Positions 1 to 5,857 of a stretch of 6,210 bases of DNA are shown here, piece after piece. The DNA is from Nitrospirota bacterium. Lineage in GTDB: Bacteria > Nitrospirota > Thermodesulfovibrionia > Thermodesulfovibrionales > JdFR-86. The position numbers and the translations under genes are program-made. Position 1 is the stretch's first letter, and the number at the start of each line of letters is the position of its first letter. The stretch is taken from the NCBI GenBank assembly GCA_030667205.1, contig DAOUWH010000107.1:1-6210 (forward strand). Direction: 5' to 3'. A model generated the notes under the pieces. The model had not been told where the DNA came from. It saw nothing but the letters and a program-made list of their open reading frames with translations, and searched no databases.

Positions 1-21
1 AAGAGGGGTCTACGACCCCTT
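1..21 (-). terminator. Candidate terminator hairpin on the accA stop codon, cut by window edge
   Basis: Bases 4-10 (AGGGGTC) pair with 14-20 (GACCCCT) around a 3-nt loop at 11-13, giving a 7-bp GC-rich stem that a G-U pair (3 with 21) could extend. On the minus strand this is the last codons of accA, its TAG stop (10-12, one base in the stem and two in the loop) and the first bases after it. The RNA reads through the stem and then CUCUU before the window ends, so only the beginning of a possible U-tract is visible. The position at the end of dnaE-accA fits an intrinsic terminator. The missing flank prevents confirmation. Confidence 0.5.
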
Positions 22-987
22 CTCAATAAAGCTTCCGAGATGTCTTAGCCTCTCGTATCTTTGATTGATAAGGGTATCAGAGTCCAGGGGGGTAAGCTCG
101 TCGAGCGCTTTATTTACGGTGTCCCTTATGCCCTGGGCCATGCCCTCGTAATCCCTGTGCGCGCCGCCCGTGGGCTCGGGGATTATGCCGTCGATGATGT
201 CGAACTCTTTTATATCCTGCGCCGTAAGCTTCAGGGCATCTGCCGCGCGTGAGAAATCATCCTGGGTGAGGTCGCCGTTTTTGCGCCAGAGGATGGAGGC
301 GCAGCCCTCCGGGGATATTACAGAGTATATCGAGTGCTCAAGCATGAAGAGCCTGTCGGCCACCCCCAGGGCTATGGCCCCTCCGCTTCCGCCCTCGCCT
401 ATCACGACCGAGACTATCGGGGTCCTCAGGCGGGACATCTCCATGAGGTTCGTGGCGATGGCCTCTGCCTGGCCCCTTTCCTCGGCGCCTATGCCGGGGT
501 AGGCGCCGGGCGTGTCTATAAACGTAACCACGGGCTTTTTGAATTGCTCGGCAAGCCTCATAAGCCTGAGGGCCTTCCGGTAGCCCTCGGGGTGGGGCTG
601 GCCGAAGTTCCGCTGGATTTTCTTCTTAACGCCCCTGCCCTTCTGGTGCCCGATGAGCATCACCGTGCGCCCTCCTACACTGCCAAGGCCGCCAACCACC
701 GCAGGGTCGTCGGAGAAGGCCCTGTCGCCGTGAAGCTCGACGAAGTCCTCCGCTATAAGCCTTATATAGTCCAGCGAGTGGGGCCTGTCGGGGTGGCGCG
801 CGATCTGGGTCTTCTGCCACCTGGTGAGTTTCGAGAAGATATCCATGCTCGTCTTGCGGGCATCTTCTTCAAGCCGCTTGAGTTCGGCGGCCGTCTCTTC
901 GTCTCCGGCCTCGCCCAGCCGCCTGAGTTCCTCTATCCTGAGCGCGATATCCTCGAGGGGTTTTTCGAAATCGAGATAATTACCCAT
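10..987 (-). CDS. accA: Acetyl-CoA carboxylase carboxyltransferase subunit alpha
   Basis: This is the alpha subunit of the cytosolic carboxyltransferase, which with AccD moves the carboxyl group from carboxybiotin on AccB to acetyl-CoA, making malonyl-CoA for fatty acid synthesis. The 325 residues match the usual length (E. coli about 319). The N-terminus (LDFEKP at 5-10) and a charged helix (about 11-50) are typical of the family. The crotonase-like core includes HGDRAF (86-91), GHQKGR (113-118), DTPGAYPG (158-165), GAEERGQ (167-173), GEGGSGGA (197-204) and SPEGCASILW (225-234), with IIPEP and GGAH near 268-277. No zinc finger is present, as expected, since it sits in AccD. The start is fixed by the family N-terminus; the next Met is residue 48, too late. 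No Shine-Dalgarno sequence precedes it. It lies 12 nt after dnaE in the same frame and is probably cotranscribed with it. No accD is visible. Confidence 0.97.
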   Translation of the reverse strand: MGNYLDFEKPLEDIALRIEELRRLGEAGDEETAAELKRLEEDARKTSMDIFSKLTRWQKTQIARHPDRPHSLDYIRLIAEDFVELHGDRAFSDDPAVVGGLGSVGGRTVMLIGHQKGRGVKKKIQRNFGQPHPEGYRKALRLMRLAEQFKKPVVTFIDTPGAYPGIGAEERGQAEAIATNLMEMSRLRTPIVSVVIGEGGSGGAIALGVADRLFMLEHSIYSVISPEGCASILWRKNGDLTQDDFSRAADALKLTAQDIKEFDIIDGIIPEPTGGAHRDYEGMAQGIRDTVNKALDELTPLDSDTLINQRYERLRHLGSFIEKGS

Positions 988-996
988 ATTAGGTAT

Positions 997-1002
997 ATTC
1001 TA
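997..1002 (-). promoter_or_regulatory. -10-like hexamer just upstream of accA (weak)
   Basis: Minus-strand TAGAAT matches TATAAT at 5 of 6 positions and ends 9 nt before the accA ATG. Its TAG is the dnaE stop codon. No convincing -35 lies 16-18 nt upstream (the 17-nt position reads GGAAAG). It is listed because the other SD-less starts in this window have the same layout. AT-rich sequence in the gap could produce it by chance, and accA could simply be read from the dnaE transcript. Confidence 0.2.
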
Positions 1003-4000
1003 TACTACTTTCAGTGCCCCTTTCCCGAAATAATTCTCCACCCCCTCAATCAGGTTCCCATCCAGCTGAACGCTCAATGACGTTTGGACAAGGGTCTCGG
1101 TGCCCCCGGCCCTTATCCTGAGGTAAAGCGGCATCCGGCCGCGCGAGCCTTCGAGAAGTTTTTTAAGCGCCTTCAGGTCGTGGCCCGTGCCGCTTATGCT
1201 GAGCTCCGCCTTGTGGCCGTTTCCGTTTTCGCTTATGATGTCGTCGAGGCTGGAGTGCTCCCTTGCTATGAGCTTCATGCCCTTGTCGGTCTTGTCGAGT
1301 GTGCCCTTTACCAGGACGTACGCGTCTTTTTCAAGGAGTCCCCCCTTCTGCCTGTAGAGGTCTGGTAACACTATGACCTCGACCGCGCCCTCGTCCTCGA
1401 TGCTCATGTAGGCCATGCTTTCGCCCTTGCCCCGGGTCCTGAGCCTCTTTACGGCGGAGACCACACCCGCGGTCTCGACATCGGCCCTGTCCTCAAGGGC
1501 GTCCAGGGCAGGGATTTCGCTTACGTTCATCAGGGAAAGCACTTTTTTGTACTTGCTCAGGGGACTGCCGCTTATGTAGAAGCCGAGTGCATCTTTCTCA
1601 AACCTCAGAAGCTCGGCCTCGTCCCAACCCGCCTCCTGTTGCGCCTCCTCCGGCGTGCCGAAAAGGCCGAGCGATGGGGTCTGCCCGCCCTTTATTTCCT
1701 CGGACGCCGCGGCCCGCCAGCGACAGAGGGACCCAAGCGAAGGCGACTCCTCTTTTTCGGGGTTCAGCGAATCGAATGCCCCGGCCCTGATAAGGCTTTC
1801 GACGACCTTCTTGTTAACTTTTTTTGTATCTACCCTACCCATGAAATCTTCGAAGGAGTTAAACGCCCCCTGCTCCCTCGTGGCCAGTATCGAGTCTATC
1901 GCCGAGGCGCCCACTCCCTTGACCGCGCCGAGCCCGAAGCGGATGCCGCCTTCGGTCACCGTGAACTCCTTGCCGCAGAGGTTTATGTCGGGGGGGAGTA
2001 TTTCTATAGACATGCTCCTGCACTCCCGGATGGACTTCACTATCTTGTCGGTATTGTCGATGTCGGCGCTCATGGTGGCGGCCATGAAGTGCACGGGGAA
2101 GTGGGCCTTAAGATATGCCGTCTGGTACGCGATATAGGCGTAGGCCGCCGAATGCGACTTGTTGAAGCCGTACTCTGCGAACTTGGCCATGAGGTCGAAG
2201 ATGCCCTTTGCCTTTTTCTCCGAGATATGGTTTTCCTTCGCGCCCTTTATGAACGCGGCCTCCTGTTTTTCCATCTCCTCGGGCCGCTTCTTGCCCATCG
2301 CCTTTCGGAGCACGTCGGCCTGCCCCATCGTGAAGCCGGCGAGTTTGTTGGCGATGCTCATGACCTGCTCCTGGTAGAGTATCACTCCGTAGGTCTCGTC
2401 CAGTATCTCCTTTAGCTGGAGCAGGGGATACTTTACAGGGGTCTGGCCGGCCTTTCTCTTTATGAAATCGTCTATCATGCCGCTTCCGATAGGGCCCGGC
2501 CTGTACAGGGCGACCAGGGCTATGAGGTCCTCAAACCGGGTGGGCCGCATCTTTCTAAGTATCTCGCGCATGCCCGGGCTCTCAAGCTGGAATACCCCGG
2601 TTGTGTGCCCCCCGCCGAGGAGTTCAAAGGTTGGCTTGTCGTCCAGGGGCATCTTCTTAAGCGAGAAATCCGTCCCGCCCTCTTTTATGTATTCCAGGGT
2701 CTTCTCTATGATGGTAAGGGTTTTTAAACCGAGGAAGTCGAACTTTATAAGCCCCATGCTATCGATCGCGCCCATGTCGAACTGCGTGGTGACGGTCTCG
2801 TCCGAGGGGTTTCTGTAAAGCGGCGTGTAGTCCGTAAGCGGCTGGGGCGAGATGACCACCCCCGCGGCGTGCGTGGAGGCGTGCCTTGCGAGGCCCTCAA
2901 GCCTCATCGCGACGTCCAGCAGTTCGCGCACCCTCTCGTCCCCCTCGTACGCCTCCTTGAGCCTGGGCTCTTTCTTTATGGCAGCCTTCAGCTTTACCTT
3001 GGGGCCTTCGGGCACAAGCTTCGCAAGCTTGTCGGCCTCGGCGTACGGGAAATCCATCGCCCTTGCCACGTCCCTTATGGCCGCGCGCGCGGCCATGGTG
3101 CCAAAGGTTATTATCTGGGCCACGTGGTCGTGGCCGTATTTGTCAGCGACGTAATTTATGACTTCGGGCCTTCTGTCCTTGCAGAAATCCACGTCGATGT
3201 CGGGCATGCTCACCCTCTCGGGGTTGAGGAACCTCTCAAAGAGCAGGCCGTACCTTATCGGGTCTATCTCCGTAATGCCGAGGGTATAGGCCACAAGGCT
3301 CCCGGCGGCAGAGCCCCTGCCCGGCCCTACGGGTATATCGCTCTGCTTCGCGAAGTTTATGAAATCGCGCACTATGAGGAAATACGACGAATAACCCATC
3401 TTCCTGATTACCGCCAGCTCATGCTCAAGCCTCTCTGAGTAGCCCTCCGGCGGCTCTCCGCCGAACCTCTCCTGAAGACCCTTCTGGGCAAGCACATGTA
3501 TGTAGTCCGAGGCCCTTTCGAACTCCTCCGGGGGCTCGAACTTCGGGAGCATGAACTTGCCAAGCTCGAACTCGACGTTGCACCTCTCGGCTATGGCCCT
3601 TGTGTTAAGCACTGCCTCGGGTATTTCTTTGAAGGCTTCCTTCATCTCATCGGGACTTTTAAAATAGAAACCGTCCGTCTGAAAGCGCATCCTGTTGGGG
3701 TCGCTCATGGTGCGCCCGGTCTGTATGCACAGGAGTATTTCATGTGCGCGGGAGTCCTCCTGCCTCAGGTAGTGGCAGTCGTTGGTGGCCACAAGGCCGA
3801 TGTGCAGCTCCTTTGAAAGCTCGACGAGCTTTTTGTTCACCTCTTCCTGCTCATCGAGGCCGTTTGCCTGGAGTTCGAGGTAGAAGTTCTCGGGGCCGAG
3901 GATGTGCTTGTAGGCAAGGGCTGCCTCTCTGGCCCGCTCCAGGTCGCCCTGCCTGAGGTAGAAGGGCACTTCGCCCTTGAGGCACGCGCTAAGGCCTATG

Positions 4001-4404
4001 AGGCCCCCGCTGTACTGCTCAAGGAGCTCCTTATCTATCCTTGGCTTGTAGTAAAAACCCTCGGTGTAGGCCCTCGATACAAGGGTAATGAGGTTCCGGT
4101 ACCCCGCGTTGTCCCGGGCAAGGAGTATCAGGTGGAAGGCAGCCCCCTCGGCATCGCCCCTCGTCCTGTCAAGACGGCTCCCGGGGGCTACATACACCTC
4201 GCAGCCGATGATGGGTTTAATGCCCGCACGCACGGCTTTTTTATAGAATTCAACCGCGCCGAAGAGGTTCCCGTGGTCGGTGATGGCCACCGCGGGCATC
4301 TTGAAGGATGACGCGGCCTTCACGAGCTCGGCAATCCCTATGGCGCCGTCAAGGAGGCTGTACCATGTGTGCAGATGAAGGGGGACGTAATCAGAGTGCT
4401 GCAT
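1000..4404 (-). CDS. dnaE: DNA polymerase III subunit alpha (replicative polymerase)
   Basis: This is the catalytic C-family polymerase of the chromosomal replicase. At 1134 residues it is full length (E. coli 1160). Domains in order: PHP (about 5-290) with HLH at 10-12, TDHGN at 42-46, GCEVYV at 68-73 and NDCH at 208-211; the palm, with PGRGSAAGS (361-369), PDIDVDF (401-407) and KFDFLG (554-559); fingers, with YRPGPIGSGMI (634-644), YQEQVM (677-682) and GFNKSHSAAYA (746-756); helix-hairpin-helix (about 820-880); a likely clamp-binding SLGLF (911-915); an OB fold (about 976-1055); and a C-terminal domain. D402, D404 and D556 correspond to the E. coli catalytic aspartates 401, 403 and 555. No intein is present. 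The ATG is certain: a TGA lies immediately upstream in frame, and the PHP motif begins at residue 8. There is no Shine-Dalgarno sequence. accA follows after 12 nt, a conserved pairing. Confidence 0.98.
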   Translation of the reverse strand: MQHSDYVPLHLHTWYSLLDGAIGIAELVKAASSFKMPAVAITDHGNLFGAVEFYKKAVRAGIKPIIGCEVYVAPGSRLDRTRGDAEGAAFHLILLARDNAGYRNLITLVSRAYTEGFYYKPRIDKELLEQYSGGLIGLSACLKGEVPFYLRQGDLERAREAALAYKHILGPENFYLELQANGLDEQEEVNKKLVELSKELHIGLVATNDCHYLRQEDSRAHEILLCIQTGRTMSDPNRMRFQTDGFYFKSPDEMKEAFKEIPEAVLNTRAIAERCNVEFELGKFMLPKFEPPEEFERASDYIHVLAQKGLQERFGGEPPEGYSERLEHELAVIRKMGYSSYFLIVRDFINFAKQSDIPVGPGRGSAAGSLVAYTLGITEIDPIRYGLLFERFLNPERVSMPDIDVDFCKDRRPEVINYVADKYGHDHVAQIITFGTMAARAAIRDVARAMDFPYAEADKLAKLVPEGPKVKLKAAIKKEPRLKEAYEGDERVRELLDVAMRLEGLARHASTHAAGVVISPQPLTDYTPLYRNPSDETVTTQFDMGAIDSMGLIKFDFLGLKTLTIIEKTLEYIKEGGTDFSLKKMPLDDKPTFELLGGGHTTGVFQLESPGMREILRKMRPTRFEDLIALVALYRPGPIGSGMIDDFIKRKAGQTPVKYPLLQLKEILDETYGVILYQEQVMSIANKLAGFTMGQADVLRKAMGKKRPEEMEKQEAAFIKGAKENHISEKKAKGIFDLMAKFAEYGFNKSHSAAYAYIAYQTAYLKAHFPVHFMAATMSADIDNTDKIVKSIRECRSMSIEILPPDINLCGKEFTVTEGGIRFGLGAVKGVGASAIDSILATREQGAFNSFEDFMGRVDTKKVNKKVVESLIRAGAFDSLNPEKEESPSLGSLCRWRAAASEEIKGGQTPSLGLFGTPEEAQQEAGWDEAELLRFEKDALGFYISGSPLSKYKKVLSLMNVSEIPALDALEDRADVETAGVVSAVKRLRTRGKGESMAYMSIEDEGAVEVIVLPDLYRQKGGLLEKDAYVLVKGTLDKTDKGMKLIAREHSSLDDIISENGNGHKAELSISGTGHDLKALKKLLEGSRGRMPLYLRIRAGGTETLVQTSLSVQLDGNLIEGVENYFGKGALKVV

Positions 4405-4412
4405 TCAAAAAT

Positions 4413-4440
4413 TTTATACCCACAGGGCATAAATAGTCAA
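4413..4440 (-). promoter_or_regulatory. Predicted sigma-70-type promoter of dnaE-accA
   Basis: On the minus strand, TTGACT (4435-4440) is followed by a 16-nt spacer and TATAAA (4413-4418), each matching 5 of 6 consensus bases. The -10 ends 8 nt before the dnaE ATG. The usual distance from -10 to transcription start would put +1 at about 4404-4407, at or up to 3 nt before the start codon. This implies a leaderless or nearly leaderless dnaE mRNA, in agreement with the missing Shine-Dalgarno sequence. The boxes are seen; activity and +1 are inferred. Confidence 0.55.
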
Positions 4441-4441
4441 A

Positions 4442-4456
4442 GGCGCCTCCGGCGCC
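4442..4456. repeat. GGCGCC-tcc-GGCGCC palindrome between divergent promoters
   Basis: Two GGCGCC hexamers, each itself palindromic, are separated by TCC, so they form both a direct and an inverted repeat. The element sits in the 24-nt space between the dnaE -35 (4435-4440) and the -35 of the TlpA-like gene (4465-4470). It is strikingly GC-rich within an AT-rich gap. It could be an operator for a dimeric regulator acting on both promoters. A terminator role is unlikely, because neither predicted promoter transcribes it and no U-tract follows. No known regulator motif is recognised. Confidence 0.4.
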
Positions 4457-4464
4457 ATATCCCC

Positions 4465-4494
4465 TTGATATAAAAGTTATAAAAAAAGTATAAT
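4465..4494 (+). promoter_or_regulatory. Predicted sigma-70-type promoter of the TlpA-like gene
   Basis: TTGATA (4465-4470, 5 of 6 matches) is followed by an 18-nt spacer containing an A7 tract (4481-4487), then a perfect TATAAT (4489-4494). The -10 ends 10 nt before the ATG at 4505. Predicted transcription start is about 4500-4502, leaving a leader of only 3-5 nt, too short for a ribosome binding site. It faces away from the dnaE promoter. Confidence 0.6.
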
Positions 4495-4504
4495 TTACGC
4501 AATT

Positions 4505-5086
4505 ATGGTTGCACGAGTGGCCATAAGGACTTCCCTTCTTACGTTAGCCCTTGTCCTGGCCACGGCGGGGTCTGTGGCCCCTTTCGGGCCGAATTCCCTG
4601 GTGGGCGCCAAGGCCTCGGAGTTCGCCATGAGGGACATGGCCGGAAGCTACGTATCGATAACCGCCATGAGGGGCAAGGTAATCGTGCTTAACTTCTGGG
4701 CCACGTGGTGCCCGCCCTGCAAGGTGGAGATGCCGGGCCTCGAGCAGCTCTACCACGACTACCGCGGCGGCGGGCTTGAGGTGATAGGCGTAAGCACCGA
4801 CAGCTCCGCAGTGGGCATCAGGGAATTCCTGAGCGAGACCCCCGTGAACTTCCCCATACTCCATGACAGGAGCGGAAGGGTCACGAAACTCTATGGGGTA
4901 AATTCCCTGCCAACCACCTTTCTTATAGACCGCAGCGGCACCGTGGTCAAGCTCTTTATGGGCGAGCAGGACTGGGCCTCCCCGCAGATGCGCGACAGGA
5001 TAGAGTCCCTCCTTGCGCGCGCATCGGGCGCCCCCGGGAAGCCCGGCGCCGTACCGGTGTTTTTCCAAAAGCACAAATCCCTCTAA
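4505..5086 (+). CDS. Exported TlpA/ResA-like thiol-disulfide oxidoreductase
   Basis: This 193-residue thioredoxin-fold protein probably works outside the cytoplasmic membrane, reducing disulfides as TlpA, ResA and CcmG relatives do, for example on apocytochrome c. Its actual substrate cannot be told from the sequence. The N-terminus is a signal peptide or anchor: Arg at 4 and 8, a hydrophobic core at about 11-18, and a possible AxA cleavage site at 19-21. The redox motif is WCPPC (68-72) inside NFWATWCPPC, with Glu75 just after. The cis-Pro loop is SLPTTF (135-140), followed by LIDRSG (140-145). A tail of about 20 residues after 173 has no recognised motif. No other ATG, GTG or TTG lies in frame between the upstream stop (4466) and this ATG; GTG at 4517 is the only nearby alternative, and neither has a Shine-Dalgarno sequence. 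No cytochrome c maturation genes are in view. coaX follows after 27 nt. Confidence 0.9.
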   Translation: MVARVAIRTSLLTLALVLATAGSVAPFGPNSLVGAKASEFAMRDMAGSYVSITAMRGKVIVLNFWATWCPPCKVEMPGLEQLYHDYRGGGLEVIGVSTDSSAVGIREFLSETPVNFPILHDRSGRVTKLYGVNSLPTTFLIDRSGTVVKLFMGEQDWASPQMRDRIESLLARASGAPGKPGAVPVFFQKHKSL

Positions 5087-5101
5087 AGGAAGCCTCCCCT
5101 G

Positions 5102-5107
5102 TATAAT
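5102..5107 (+). promoter_or_regulatory. Consensus -10 hexamer directly upstream of coaX
   Basis: A perfect TATAAT lies in the 27-nt gap and ends 6 nt before the coaX ATG, so a transcript from it would start at about 5113-5115, essentially on the start codon. A TG precedes it directly, one base off the extended -10 spacing. No -35 resembling TTGACA is found 16-18 nt upstream. It may be an internal promoter giving leaderless coaX mRNA in addition to readthrough from the TlpA-like gene. Chance is possible. Confidence 0.4.
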
Positions 5108-5113
5108 ATTGTT

Positions 5114-5857
5114 ATGCTCCTTGCCATCGATATAGGCAACTCATCTATTACTACAGGGCTGTTCGCCCCCGAGCTTACGGTCCAAAAGGTACAGACCCAC
5201 CCGCTTAAAACGCCGTCGGATTACGCCGACATCTTAAGAGAGATCCTGGAGGGCAAAAGCCCAGACGGGGTTGCGCTGTGCTCGGTGGTGCCCGGCCACA
5301 CCGGGGCAGTGAGCGAGGGAGCGAAAAGTGCGACAGGGAAAGAGCCGCTTGTAATAAGCCATGAATCGGCACATGGGTTGAAGCTAGATATAAAAAGCCC
5401 GGAAGAACTCGGCGCGGACAGGATCGCGGAGTCCGCGGCCGCGGCGGAGCTATTCGGAGCCCCGGTAGTCGTCGTGGACCTGGGCACCGCGACCACACTT
5501 AATTTTATAGGAAAAGGAGGAATCTACATAGGGGGGGCTATACTTCCCGGGCCGGTCCTCATGGGAAGGGCCCTGTCGGGCGAGACCGCAAGACTCCCCG
5601 AGGTAACGCTTGGGGCCGTAAGTGAGGCCCTTGGCAGGGATACTACGGACTCCATTCTTTCTGGTATCATATACGGGACAGCAGGCGCCGTCGAAAGACT
5701 TATATCAGAGGTCGAGGCACTGCAGGGCGAGACTTACAGGGTCGCCGTGACAGGTGGAGCGCATGAGCATGTGCTCCCGCATCTCGGCAGGGCCGACTAC
5801 GTCGAGCCCGCCCTGACCCTGAAGGGGCTTAAGCTCATATACGAAAGGTCTTTATGA
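5114..5857 (+). CDS. coaX: Type III pantothenate kinase
   Basis: This cytosolic enzyme phosphorylates pantothenate with ATP, the first step of coenzyme A synthesis. It is the CoaX type, unrelated to E. coli CoaA. The 247 residues are typical (about 250-260). ASKHA-fold motifs are all present: phosphate-1 DIGNS (6-10), PEELGADRIAE (96-106) with the expected catalytic Asp102, VDLGTATT (121-128), GGAILPG (140-146), the SGIIYG segment (183-188), VTGGA (212-216) and the C-terminal LTLKGLKLIYE (234-244). The family usually has DIGNTN; here it is DIGNSS. The start is certain because the family begins MLLAIDIGN and no other start fits. The nearest SD-like run (AAAGGA, 5085-5090) is 23 nt away, too far to act. 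It follows the TlpA-like gene in the same frame and overlaps the galT-like start by ATGA. No birA neighbour is seen, although coaX often follows birA elsewhere. Confidence 0.95.
   Translation: MLLAIDIGNSSITTGLFAPELTVQKVQTHPLKTPSDYADILREILEGKSPDGVALCSVVPGHTGAVSEGAKSATGKEPLVISHESAHGLKLDIKSPEELGADRIAESAAAAELFGAPVVVVDLGTATTLNFIGKGGIYIGGAILPGPVLMGRALSGETARLPEVTLGAVSEALGRDTTDSILSGIIYGTAGAVERLISEVEALQGETYRVAVTGGAHEHVLPHLGRADYVEPALTLKGLKLIYERSL
5844..5848 (+). promoter_or_regulatory. Ribosome binding site of the galT-like gene inside coaX
   Basis: AAAGG in the last coaX codons lies 5 nt before the ATG at 5854 and 8 nt before the in-frame ATG at 5857. The second spacing is closer to optimal, so translation may start at 5857. 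It is the only start in the window with an SD-like motif at usable distance. Together with the ATGA overlap it suggests translational coupling to coaX. Confidence 0.5.

Noticed and set aside
334..1080. Open plus-strand frame of 248 codons opposite accA
   Set aside because: It lies antisense to a certain gene, has no recognisable domain, and is low-complexity (G, V, A, R, L rich), as expected from the complement of GC-rich codons.
1639..2415. Open plus-strand frames opposite dnaE (258 codons here, others at 2869-3438 and 3904-4311)
   Set aside because: All are antisense to dnaE, with no domain. Long antisense frames are expected in GC-rich genes.
1000..4404. Intein or split gene in dnaE
   Set aside because: The polymerase motifs run on with normal spacing and length; there is no insertion near the active-site motifs where dnaE inteins occur.
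4442..4456. GGCGCC-tcc-GGCGCC as an intrinsic terminator
   Set aside because: Both predicted promoters point away from it, no convergent gene ends there, and no U-tract follows directly on either strand.
4544..5074. Minus-strand frame of 176 codons opposite the TlpA-like gene
   Set aside because: It is a shadow of a gene with clear family motifs; its sequence is Gly/His/Pro-rich with no family resemblance.
5085..5090. AAAGGA as a ribosome binding site for coaX
   Set aside because: It is 23 nt from the ATG, too far to position a ribosome, and no in-frame ATG, GTG or TTG lies nearer to it.
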